Shown: one piece after another, positions 16,402 to 23,607 of the stretch
Layout: the number at the start of each line of letters is the position of its first letter
How positions within the stretch are numbered: the stretch's first letter is position 1
DNA from: Chitinophagales bacterium
GTDB lineage: Bacteria; Bacteroidota; Bacteroidia; Chitinophagales; Saprospiraceae
NCBI GenBank assembly: GCA_022360175.1
Contig: JAKSDI010000021.1
Span: 62,001-126,000, forward strand
Direction: 5' to 3'
Length of the DNA: 64,000 nt
Made by a program: the position numbers and the translations under genes
The notes under the pieces: model-generated
The model's database searches: none
Told to the model about the DNA's origin: nothing
Seen by the model: the letters and a program-made list of their open reading frames with translations, nothing else

Positions 16402-18381
16402 ATGAAAGGTTTGTACAAATATTTTTATTATTCAGCGCTCTTTATACTATTGGGAAACTGTACGTTGCAGGCTCAAAGCCTTAAAGCATATAAAAAGGCT
16501 GCAGTTACTGCTCTCCAGCAAAAAGATTATCAGGCCGCTTTTTACTATTATGATCAGGCTATACAGATTGCGCCGGATGATATGGGGCTATGGTATCAAT
16601 ATGCTACTATGGCATTGCGATTTAATGCATTTAACGAAGCCAAAAAAGCTTACCAGAAAGTATATGAAAGTAAAATATTGGATAATTATCCACTGACATC
16701 CTATCAATTGGGCCTGGTGAATAACCAGTTGGGAGAATATGGCGAAGCAATAGCCTATTATCAGCAATATTTAAATAGCGGTCACACGGAGATAAAAAAA
16801 GAAAAAGTGGAACGAGCTATAGCTGCTTGTCAGTGGGCGAATACTACCTCGCACCCAAGCTCTTTATGGCAAGTAGAACATCTCGATCGAAAAGTAAATA
16901 CGCCTTATTCAGAGTTTGCTCCTGTTAAGTCAGGTGATACACTTTACTATACTTCTTTTAAATTTGATATGGAAGAGGACGAGCATGATCCTATTCGGAA
17001 AATATCCAAAGTAATGTTTCAAAGGGGCAAAGGCAGAGGGCGTACAATCACCCGAGGCTTTAATGATGATAAACAGCATACTGCCCATATCACTTTTGCA
17101 AATAGGGGAGCAATGGTTATTTATACCCGTTGCCAGTATATCAATGCAACAGAAATTCAATGTCAATTATATACTCGTGTAAAAGATAAAAGAGGTAGGT
17201 GGAGCAAAAAAGAGAAAAAATTACCCGGACATATCAATTTAGATGGATACACTACTACCCAACCATCTATAGGTTATGACTCCATTCTGCAAACAGAGAT
17301 GCTTTACTTTGTATCAGATCGCCCTGAAGGTACAGGAGGTTTAGATATATGGACTGCGGTTATTAAAGGAGATAGCTTGGGGCAAGCTACTCCGCTTAAT
17401 ACAATCAATACAGAAGAGGATGAAATTACTCCCTTTTTTCACAACCAGAGCCAACACCTTTATTTTAGCTCTAATGGCTATAGAGGGTTTGGTGGTTATG
17501 ATATATATAAATTACCAAATAATGCAAAACGAAATGAGGTTGAGCACCTGCCAGCACCATTAAATACTAGCTATAATGATGTATATCTTAGTATGAATAA
17601 AGACGGAGAGAGTGGGTATTTTGCTTCTAATCGTCCTGGTTCAAAGTTGTTAGATGCGGATAAACAAGCCTGTTGTAATGATATATACTACTTCGAATAT
17701 CAACCTCCTGCTCCTCCTGAAGAAGAAGTTGTAATTGAAGAACCTAAAACACCAGTAGAGGAAATAACTCCTGAGCCTCCTTCGATTAATAACCCACCAG
17801 ATAAACTAGAGGATTTTCTACCACTGGCTTTATATTTTGACAATGATGAACCAGATAAACGAACCCGAAAAACTTCTACCAAAAAGACTTATGAAGCAAC
17901 GTATAGAGCATATATGGCTCGAATAGATGAATACGAAAAAGCTTTTGCAGAACCACTTTCTGATGACCGAAGAGATGAAGCACTGGATGCTATTGGTGCT
18001 TTCTTTGAATCAGATGTAGAGAAGGGCTTTGTGTGGTTAGGCAAGTTTTCTGAAATTCTTTTAAAACGGCTAGAAAAAGGAGAGACCGTAGAGATATTTT
18101 TAAAGGGATATACCAGTCCGAGAGCAAAGAAAGAATATAATCTGGCGCTTAGTAAAAGACGTATTAGCAGCGTACGCAATCAGTTTCGTACTTATAAGAA
18201 TGGCGTATTTGTTTCTTATTTAGAGTCAGGCCATTTAATTATTTCTGAACGTCCATTTGGAGAAGCGGAAGCTTCTTCGCAGGTAAGTGATGCTTTAGAA
18301 GACTTACGGAATTCTATCTACCACCCAGATGCGGCAAGAGAAAGAAGGGTAGAGATTGTGGAGGTGAAAGGAGAGAAGTAA
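16402..18381 (+). CDS. PorE-like protein: TPR, PD40 propeller, OmpA domain
   Basis: From the ATG at 16402 the product is 659 residues and begins with a signal peptide (about 1-24, ending TLQAQS); the longer in-frame start at 16333 would bury this and is rejected. Order: TPR helices (about 25-150), PD40/WD40-like propeller repeats with the typical YFVSDRPEGTGGLDIW and LYFSSNGYRGFGGYDIYKL (about 170-430), a Pro/Glu-rich linker, then a C-terminal OmpA-like peptidoglycan-binding domain (YNLALSKRRISSVRNQF and RERRVEIVEV). This matches PorE and its relatives, which tie the type IX secretion machinery to peptidoglycan. It follows the PorP/SprF gene, and the spacer holds a CTGGC/GCCAG hairpin. Confidence 0.88.
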   Translation: MKGLYKYFYYSALFILLGNCTLQAQSLKAYKKAAVTALQQKDYQAAFYYYDQAIQIAPDDMGLWYQYATMALRFNAFNEAKKAYQKVYESKILDNYPLTSYQLGLVNNQLGEYGEAIAYYQQYLNSGHTEIKKEKVERAIAACQWANTTSHPSSLWQVEHLDRKVNTPYSEFAPVKSGDTLYYTSFKFDMEEDEHDPIRKISKVMFQRGKGRGRTITRGFNDDKQHTAHITFANRGAMVIYTRCQYINATEIQCQLYTRVKDKRGRWSKKEKKLPGHINLDGYTTTQPSIGYDSILQTEMLYFVSDRPEGTGGLDIWTAVIKGDSLGQATPLNTINTEEDEITPFFHNQSQHLYFSSNGYRGFGGYDIYKLPNNAKRNEVEHLPAPLNTSYNDVYLSMNKDGESGYFASNRPGSKLLDADKQACCNDIYYFEYQPPAPPEEEVVIEEPKTPVEEITPEPPSINNPPDKLEDFLPLALYFDNDEPDKRTRKTSTKKTYEATYRAYMARIDEYEKAFAEPLSDDRRDEALDAIGAFFESDVEKGFVWLGKFSEILLKRLEKGETVEIFLKGYTSPRAKKEYNLALSKRRISSVRNQFRTYKNGVFVSYLESGHLIISERPFGEAEASSQVSDALEDLRNSIYHPDAARERRVEIVEVKGEK

Positions 18382-18519
18382 GCTTATTATAGAGTTGCTT
18401 TTAGAATAGCAGGGTAGGTTAATTTTTATATACAATCTATCATTGTTGTGTGATATTGTGGTGTGCCAAATAATAAACTTTGTTTTTTGTGTTGTTTAGA
18501 ATTGGATTCTGTAATAAAA

Positions 18520-18532
18520 TTTCTTGACAAAT
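18520..18532 (+). repeat. 13-base direct repeat, copy 1 (TTTCTTGACAAAT)
   Basis: Exact copy of 18749-18761, 229 bases downstream. Copy 1 overlaps the -33 box of the predicted CIS promoter and contains the small palindrome CAAATTTG; copy 2 contains CAAATATTTG. The placement suggests a regulator site. Confidence 0.5.
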
Positions 18533-18563
18533 TTGATTTCTGTTTAGGTTTTTTTTATATTTG
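18532..18563 (+). promoter_or_regulatory. predicted main promoter of the CIS operon
   Basis: TTTG at 18532-18535 and TATATTTG at 18556-18563 are separated by 20 bases, an excellent fit to the Bacteroidota consensus of TTTG at -33 and TAnnTTTG at -7. Initiation near 18570 would give a leader of about 430 bases before the NusG-like gene. Confidence 0.65.
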
Positions 18564-18594
18564 CTAATGTATAATAACCCTAAAGCCATTTGAT

Positions 18595-18684
18595 ATGGAT
18601 ACTAAAACCACCATTTTCTTCTGTCTCACAGATTTTAAGCGTCAACTTCATTCATTCAATTCTACTGTAAAGCTACTCATCTAG
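18595..18684 (+). CDS. possible 29-residue leader peptide
   Basis: An ATG about 25 bases after the predicted transcription start opens a 29-codon frame that ends in TAG. The product begins MDTKTTIFFCLTDF and ends TVKLLI, with no resemblance to a known protein. Its position right behind a good promoter and ahead of several hairpins and an antiterminator gene is what attenuator leader peptides look like. It may equally be chance. Confidence 0.3.
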   Translation: MDTKTTIFFCLTDFKRQLHSFNSTVKLLI

Positions 18685-18748
18685 CAGCTTGGTATTGACC
18701 ATGTAATTATTAGTTAGTTGTATACTACTGATAAGAAGGACAGATTTG

Positions 18749-18761
18749 TTTCTTGACAAAT
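18749..18761 (+). repeat. 13-base direct repeat, copy 2 (TTTCTTGACAAAT)
   Basis: Second exact copy, inside the CIS leader. With upstream bases it also forms ATTTGT...ACAAAT. Confidence 0.5.
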
Positions 18762-18770
18762 ATTTGAAAT

Positions 18771-18970
18771 AGAGTATTTCTAATACTCTCAAGTACCTTG
18801 TGTCTCTAGATTTATAGTTATATCGGATATCTATAGTTTTACGTTCTAGCTGTATATCTGAATAATTCGCAATTCACTTTACATTGTATTAGTTGTCATA
18901 GAGAAATGACAACAATACCTTCGTTTATTCCTATCTGTAGTGTTATATGGGACTCAGAGCGGCGGAGCCG
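18771..18970 (+). promoter_or_regulatory. structured leader of the CIS operon with three hairpins
   Basis: Three perfect stems: AGAGTATT/AATACTCT with a 3-base loop (18771-18789); GTTGTCAT/ATGACAAC with a 6-base loop (18892-18913); CGGC/GCCG with a 3-base loop (18960-18970), 32 bases before the NusG-like start. None is followed by a strong T-run. UpxY-type NusG paralogues act on untranslated leaders of their own operons, so this is the expected place for their recruitment signals. Confidence 0.45.
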
Positions 18971-19002
18971 TATCTTCTAACAACTATTTAATGTAACCAT
19001 TA

Positions 19003-19551
19003 ATGAAAAATCAAGACGTGATGATTCATCACCATAATATGGTCGGTGCTGACCACAACTGGTATGTTTTGTATGTCAAACCCAAATCCGAAAGAAAAGT
19101 AGGAGAACGATTAAAGAGTTTGGGCTTTGAGGTGTGTGTACCTACCCAAAAAATAGTAAGACAATGGAGCGATAGAAAAAAAGTGATTGAAGTAGTCGTC
19201 TTTCCCAACTATGTTTTTGTCGCCTCAGATAGTAAAAGGCGAAATATGGTATTTGAAGTTGGAAATGTATTCAAGTTCGTACAGTTCGGAGGCAGGGCGG
19301 CAGTATTGACAGAAAAGGATATTCATATGGTGCAACAATTAGGTAATCAGCCTAGGCCAGTTACAATAGATTATGAAGGATTCGGTATAGGAGAAGAAGT
19401 AGAAATAATATCTGGTAGTCTAACGGGGTATAAGGGAATTATAAAAGCAGTAAATGGAAATTCCAGGATAAAACTGGCTTTGCCTAGTTTATGCTGTTTT
19501 GCATCTGTGGAATTAAATGGGGTAGAGGTCAGAAAAATAAATCTTGCTTGA
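19003..19551 (+). CDS. UpxY-type NusG-like transcription antiterminator
   Basis: A 182-residue specialised NusG paralogue. The NGN domain (about residues 18-110) opens with NWYVLYVKPKSERKVGERLK and includes VPTQKIVRQWSDRKK and FPNYVFV; the KOW domain follows (EVEIISGSLTGYKGIIKAVN, about residues 130-150). Such paralogues (UpxY, LoaP, RfaH classes) bind elongating RNA polymerase and let it read through terminators in their own long operons. Being the first gene ahead of a 30-kb CIS operon, it most likely ensures full-length transcription. The next gene starts one base after its stop. An in-frame ATG at 19021 is an alternative start that would leave the NGN domain intact. Confidence 0.92.
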   Translation: MKNQDVMIHHHNMVGADHNWYVLYVKPKSERKVGERLKSLGFEVCVPTQKIVRQWSDRKKVIEVVVFPNYVFVASDSKRRNMVFEVGNVFKFVQFGGRAAVLTEKDIHMVQQLGNQPRPVTIDYEGFGIGEEVEIISGSLTGYKGIIKAVNGNSRIKLALPSLCCFASVELNGVEVRKINLA

Positions 19552-19552
19552 A

Positions 19553-20161
19553 ATGGCTATAAAAGAAATCCTGAAATATATTGCAGCAGAATTTAATCAT
19601 TCTTTTGGGCCTTCCGCTGAGAAATTTGTCTATCTGGGCAATATTGCTCGCATAGAAGAAGGAGGCAGTGGAATGAGTGGAGAACAGGATAAAGTGATTC
19701 TTACTTTAGTCAACATAGAAGAAGAAGTTACTTTAAAAAACAATTCTCACTATGTGCGCCAGGACAGAGAAACGGTGCTGAAGCGTGAACCTACCATATT
19801 CCTTAATCTATATATACTGTTGAGTAGTGCAGCAGAAGAGTATGAGACTGCACTATCTTATATCTCACATCTCATAGGTTTTTATCAACGCAAAAGAGTA
19901 TTTACAGCTGCTACATCTACGAATGGTTTCCCAAGCCAGTATGTCGAAAAAATTATACTGGAATTAGTATCACTCAAAATTGAAGACATTAATCATTTAT
20001 GGGGTGTATTGGGATCTAAATACCATCCTTCAGTAATGTTCAAACTTCGCCTGGCACCAATACAAACGAGTAGTGCTACTGAAGTAGATCTAGTAGAAAC
20101 AGTAAATGCTACTGGCCGTGTTAAAAAAGGGCCGGATGACGATGGCTCTGATAATACATAG
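19553..20161 (+). CDS. DUF4255/Pvc16-type CIS cap (tail terminator) protein
   Basis: A 202-residue protein of the Pvc16 N-terminal (DUF4255) family, equivalent to Afp16/Pvc16, which caps the distal end of the inner tube and sheath and fixes particle length. Signature blocks are FLNLYILLSSAAEEYETALS, YISHLIGFYQRKRVF and LEDINHLWGV-like VSLKIEDINHLWGVLGSKYH with PSVMFKLRL. The start is the ATG at 19553; an upstream in-frame TTG at 19544 would overlap the NusG-like gene. A charged Asp/Lys tail ends the protein. In Afp the cap gene is last in the operon; here it is first. Confidence 0.93.
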   Translation: MAIKEILKYIAAEFNHSFGPSAEKFVYLGNIARIEEGGSGMSGEQDKVILTLVNIEEEVTLKNNSHYVRQDRETVLKREPTIFLNLYILLSSAAEEYETALSYISHLIGFYQRKRVFTAATSTNGFPSQYVEKIILELVSLKIEDINHLWGVLGSKYHPSVMFKLRLAPIQTSSATEVDLVETVNATGRVKKGPDDDGSDNT

Positions 20162-20221
20162 ATATTAATGCCGGCTAATACTGGCGCATATATATTCATC
20201 AACTTTTAAAAATTCATTGTT

Positions 20222-21664
20222 ATGCTAAATTTAAGTACTTTAAAGACTCCTGGCGTATACATTGATGAGGTGTCTGTGCTAGCGCCTGCCGTTGCTGGGG
20301 TTGCCACAAGTATTCCGGCATTCATAGGGTATACTGAGAAGTCGACTGCTACAGACGATACCGCACAGGAGCCCGTCAGGATTACAAATTTACGTGAATA
20401 TGAAGAAACATTTGGAAAACCTCAGGCTGAAGATGATGGACTGAGTTTAAATATTATAGACCATACAGATTCCGGAGGAAATATATTAAGAACAGAATTT
20501 CCCATTCCTAAAATGGATGAAGTAAAACGTTCAAAGCATATTCTATACTATGCTTTACAATTATACTTCTCCAATGGAGGAGGGCCGTGTTATATCATTT
20601 CCATTGGTGCATATAGTGTTGATGGACAATCTCTCAATAAGAAGCATTTCAAAAACGGGCTGGATGCGTTGGCAATGGAAGATGAGCCTACTTTAATTGT
20701 TATGCCTGAAGCGGTTGGCCTGTCTAATGGCGATTATGCTGAGATGTGCCAGGCTGCTTTAGATCAGAGTGATAAACTACAGGATCGATTCGCAATTATT
20801 GATGTAAAAAATAATTCTGATAATGCACTAACAGATGCTACTGCATTTCGCAATTTAAATATTGCTAATAATCTCCGGTATGGAGCAGCTTATTATCCAT
20901 ATCTTAAAACAACTATAGACTATCGTTTTGTAACTCCTGAGACAGGTATTAAAGTAACTCGTACAGAGATTGACCCTGCTGGAACGGAAACAGAAGTTTA
21001 TAAAGATAAGCCATTGTCAGACCTGTCTAGCTCTGATAACCTATTGTACAAACAACTACAAAACTTGCTTACCCAAGTGGAAATGCTTTTGCCACCTAGT
21101 GGTGCAATCGCAGGTATCTATGTACAAACAGATGCTAGCCGAGGTGTGTGGAAGGCACCAGCAAACGTAGGCGTCACGGCCATTAATGGTGTCAATGTTA
21201 AAATTGATGAGGATACACATGGAGAATTAAACGTTGATGTGAATGCTGGTAAATCTATTAATGCTATTCGCAGCTTTGTTGGCAGAGGTACCCTGGTCTG
21301 GGGAGCGAGAACGTTGGATGGTAACGATAATGAATGGCGTTATGTCAATGTTCGTCGCTTCTTCAACTTTGTAGAAGAATCTGTGAAAAAAGCTACTTTC
21401 CGTTTTGTCTTTGAACCCAATGATGCAAATACATGGGTAAGTGTACGAGCGATGGTGGAAAACTTCCTTATACTTCAATGGAGGGCAGGTGCTTTGCAAG
21501 GTGCTAAACCCGAACAAGCTTTTTTCGTGAGAGTAGGTTTAGGGCAAACAATGACACAAGATGATATTCTCAATGGAAGGCTCATCATTGAGGTAGGTAT
21601 GGCTGTTGTTCGTCCCGCAGAATTCATTGTTATCCGCTTTATGCACAAATTACCTGAAGCGTAG
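20222..21664 (+). CDS. contractile sheath protein
   Basis: A 480-residue phage-tail-sheath family protein that forms the contractile outer cylinder. The N-terminus LKTPGVYIDEVSVLAPAVAG is the classic sheath linker arm, and the C-terminus shows ALQGAKPEQAFFVRVGLGQT and GMAVVRPAEFIVIRF, the domain that interlocks neighbouring subunits. The block VNVRRFFNFVEESVKKATF is also typical. Only one sheath gene is present, unlike Afp and PVC with three, so the particle is probably homomeric in its sheath. A 6-bp hairpin (21676-21696) follows. Confidence 0.97.
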   Translation: MLNLSTLKTPGVYIDEVSVLAPAVAGVATSIPAFIGYTEKSTATDDTAQEPVRITNLREYEETFGKPQAEDDGLSLNIIDHTDSGGNILRTEFPIPKMDEVKRSKHILYYALQLYFSNGGGPCYIISIGAYSVDGQSLNKKHFKNGLDALAMEDEPTLIVMPEAVGLSNGDYAEMCQAALDQSDKLQDRFAIIDVKNNSDNALTDATAFRNLNIANNLRYGAAYYPYLKTTIDYRFVTPETGIKVTRTEIDPAGTETEVYKDKPLSDLSSSDNLLYKQLQNLLTQVEMLLPPSGAIAGIYVQTDASRGVWKAPANVGVTAINGVNVKIDEDTHGELNVDVNAGKSINAIRSFVGRGTLVWGARTLDGNDNEWRYVNVRRFFNFVEESVKKATFRFVFEPNDANTWVSVRAMVENFLILQWRAGALQGAKPEQAFFVRVGLGQTMTQDDILNGRLIIEVGMAVVRPAEFIVIRFMHKLPEA

Positions 21665-21675
21665 GCAAACCTCTG

Positions 21676-21696
21676 GTGTACAATCTCTTAGTACAC
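21676..21696 (+). other. intercistronic hairpin after the sheath gene
   Basis: GTGTAC and GTACAC pair with a 9-base loop, 11 bases after the sheath stop. No T-run; it may slow 3' decay of the sheath message. Confidence 0.35.
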
Positions 21697-21744
21697 TTGT
21701 GTAATCTTTTATTCATTAATTATCTTAATAAGACATAATATATC

Positions 21745-22176
21745 ATGGCAGATTATCCTCTTTCCAAATTTCATTTCCAGGTAGACTGGGGAGGCACTCG
21801 AATTGGCTTCACTGAAGCTAGTGGATTTACCGTTGAGACGGAACCTATAGAATACCGTGAAGGTGCCAGCCCTGAATATCATAAAGTAGTAATGCCTGGC
21901 ATGCAAAAGCATTCTGATATTACCCTAAAAAGAGGGATGATGTTGGGTGACAATGAGTTCTATGATTGGTGGAATACTGTCCAGTTAAATACCATTGAAC
22001 GAAGAGATATTACTATTAAGCTGTTAAATGAAAATCATGACCCAGTAGTGACCTGGCAGGTTAAAAATGCCTGGCCTACAAAAGTAGAAAGTACTGATCT
22101 GAAGGCAGATGGTAATGAAGTGGCTATAGAAACACTTGTGCTCAAGCATGAAGGCCTAACTATTACTTATGAATAA
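21745..22176 (+). CDS. CIS inner tube protein (gp19 family)
   Basis: A 143-residue tube protein of the T4 gp19/Hcp-like fold, equivalent to Afp1/Pvc1; hexameric rings of it stack into the inner needle that carries cargo. Recognisable blocks are KFHFQVDWGGTRIGFTEASG, PEYHKVVMPGMQKHSDITLK and DWWNTVQLN; the length is normal. It follows the sheath gene and is separated from the tube initiator by a long hairpin, which may let sheath and tube be made in larger amounts than the baseplate. Confidence 0.96.
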   Translation: MADYPLSKFHFQVDWGGTRIGFTEASGFTVETEPIEYREGASPEYHKVVMPGMQKHSDITLKRGMMLGDNEFYDWWNTVQLNTIERRDITIKLLNENHDPVVTWQVKNAWPTKVESTDLKADGNEVAIETLVLKHEGLTITYE

Positions 22177-22195
22177 TAAATAGACTGCTGAGAGA

Positions 22196-22230
22196 GACAT
22201 AGCACTATCATCTATTTGTCTTTCTCAGCA
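22196..22230 (+). terminator. strong hairpin between tube and baseplate genes, possible attenuator
   Basis: TGCTGAGAGAGAC and GTCTTTCTCAGCA pair over 13 positions with a single G-T wobble and a 9-base loop, followed by TAAAATTTAA. It begins 20 bases after the tube stop. It would fit partial termination or 3'-end protection of the sheath-tube message, relieved by the NusG-like protein. Confidence 0.55.
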
Positions 22231-22246
22231 TAAAATTTAATACAGA

Positions 22247-22702
22247 ATGGCCAGTAGCTCTTATTATCCACCGGTAAGTTTTCATTTTAAAGTTGAGTTT
22301 CAGGGAATTGGTGGCTTGCATGCCCAGGATGCATATTTTCAGGAAGTAACGGGCTTGACTCGTGAACTGGAAACAGAACCTCTTAAATCAGGAGGGGAAA
22401 ACCGTTTCACTTTTAAGTTACCAACTCGTGGACAATATCCTCACTTGGTATTGAAGAAAGGATTGTTCATTGATTCAGGGCTGGCAGGATGGGTAAACGA
22501 TGCTATCCTTAATTTTGATATACAACCCGCAACCGTTATCGTAAGCTTGCTTAATGAGAAAAGCGAATCTTTACAAGCCTATAAATGTGTAAATGCTTAC
22601 CCCCAAAAGTGGTCCATATCAGATTTCAATGCTCAGGAGAACCGAATTTTGGTGGAAACCATGGAGCTGTATTATCAATATTTTACAATCATAAACGGAT
22701 AA
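22247..22702 (+). CDS. CIS tube initiator protein (Afp5-like)
   Basis: A 151-residue second gp19-fold protein with PVSFHFKVEFQGIGGL, YFQEVTGLTRELETEPLKSG, PHLVLKKGLFIDS and KCVNAYPQKWSISDFNA. It is related to the tube protein but has the longer, more divergent loops of Afp5/Pvc5, which join the tube to the spike hub. Position directly before the DUF5908 and LysM baseplate genes agrees. Only one such copy is present. Confidence 0.92.
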   Translation: MASSSYYPPVSFHFKVEFQGIGGLHAQDAYFQEVTGLTRELETEPLKSGGENRFTFKLPTRGQYPHLVLKKGLFIDSGLAGWVNDAILNFDIQPATVIVSLLNEKSESLQAYKCVNAYPQKWSISDFNAQENRILVETMELYYQYFTIING

Positions 22703-22704
22703 AA

Positions 22705-22878
22705 ATGCCTGTAGAGATAAATGAATTACACGTCAAAGCTAAAATAGCAGATCAGGAAGCAAACAATACACAGGATAGCAAGGCCAGTACTGAAAACAGG
22801 AGTAGTTATTCTTCTAAGAAACTGGATAAAGCAGTTAAACATCTTAGTGATATGATCAAACGCAAAAACGAACGATAA
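22705..22878 (+). CDS. DUF5908-like small CIS protein
   Basis: A 57-residue protein starting at the ATG two bases after the previous stop. MPVEINELHVKAKI matches the DUF5908 opening (MPxEIxELxIxA), a small protein found at this position in Bacteroidota CIS operons; Afp6 has a similar size and place. The rest is polar and Lys-rich. It may plug or line the hub; its role is not known. A longer frame starting inside the previous gene exists but is out of keeping with the family. Confidence 0.8.
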   Translation: MPVEINELHVKAKIADQEANNTQDSKASTENRSSYSSKKLDKAVKHLSDMIKRKNER

Positions 22879-22881
22879 TTT

Positions 22882-23601
22882 ATGATCGCACAAGTATCAA
22901 ATGTAGCCAATGCAGGCTTGGGAGATCTGATGAATTTGGTACCCACACCTGGTAAGCTAACCATCATACCAGTAAAGAAATTTTCTCCGGTACCCATTCC
23001 TACAGGTGTACCGCCATATGATGCCATGTTTAATCCCGAACACTGGCAAATTTCGGACGGAGTATCTTATAATAAAGAAAGTGCAAGAGGGAGAAATGAA
23101 GATAATCCTAAATTCGATGGTGGTACGGGCAGAAGTTTATCTTTTGATCTGACCGTGGACGGGACTGGTGCCAGCGGAGACCAAAGAGAAGTATTGGCTG
23201 ATATCGTCCGATTAAAATTGACGGTCGGTTTTAATGGAGACTTGCATAAACCCAACGGATTGATCATTATATGGGGCACTCAGATTTTCTCCGGTGTGTT
23301 CGTCTCAATATCCGTAAAATATACGCTATTTCGGTCTAATGGGACTCCTCTTAGAGCAGTCGTCTCCTTATCTTTCATAGAAGCTAAAGACCCTGTTTTT
23401 GGATTAAAGGAATTAAATCTGGCTTCTTCAGATTTGACTCACAAAAGAATAGTTAAGGACCATGATCGTCTGGATTTAATGTGTTTCCAAACTTACGATA
23501 ACTCAAGGTTTTATATAGAAGTAGCAGCTGCTAATAACTTAACTAGTTTTAGAAAATTACGAACAGGGCAGGAATTGGTGTTTCCTCCTACCGCAAAATA
23601 A
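22882..23601 (+). CDS. LysM-type CIS baseplate protein (Afp7-like)
   Basis: A 239-residue protein. The N-terminal 190 residues have the block DAMFNPEHWQISDGVSYNK and SLSFDLTVDGTG, and match the Afp7/Pvc7 family, related to T4 gp53 which helps tie the hub and wedges together. The C-terminal 45 residues are a LysM-like module (DHDRLDLMCFQTYDNSRFYI and LRTGQELVFPP). In these systems the LysM serves as a docking fold in the baseplate and does not necessarily touch peptidoglycan. Tight spacing, 3 bases before and 6 bases after. Confidence 0.92.
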   Translation: MIAQVSNVANAGLGDLMNLVPTPGKLTIIPVKKFSPVPIPTGVPPYDAMFNPEHWQISDGVSYNKESARGRNEDNPKFDGGTGRSLSFDLTVDGTGASGDQREVLADIVRLKLTVGFNGDLHKPNGLIIIWGTQIFSGVFVSISVKYTLFRSNGTPLRAVVSLSFIEAKDPVFGLKELNLASSDLTHKRIVKDHDRLDLMCFQTYDNSRFYIEVAAANNLTSFRKLRTGQELVFPPTAK

Positions 23602-23607
23602 TCCTGT

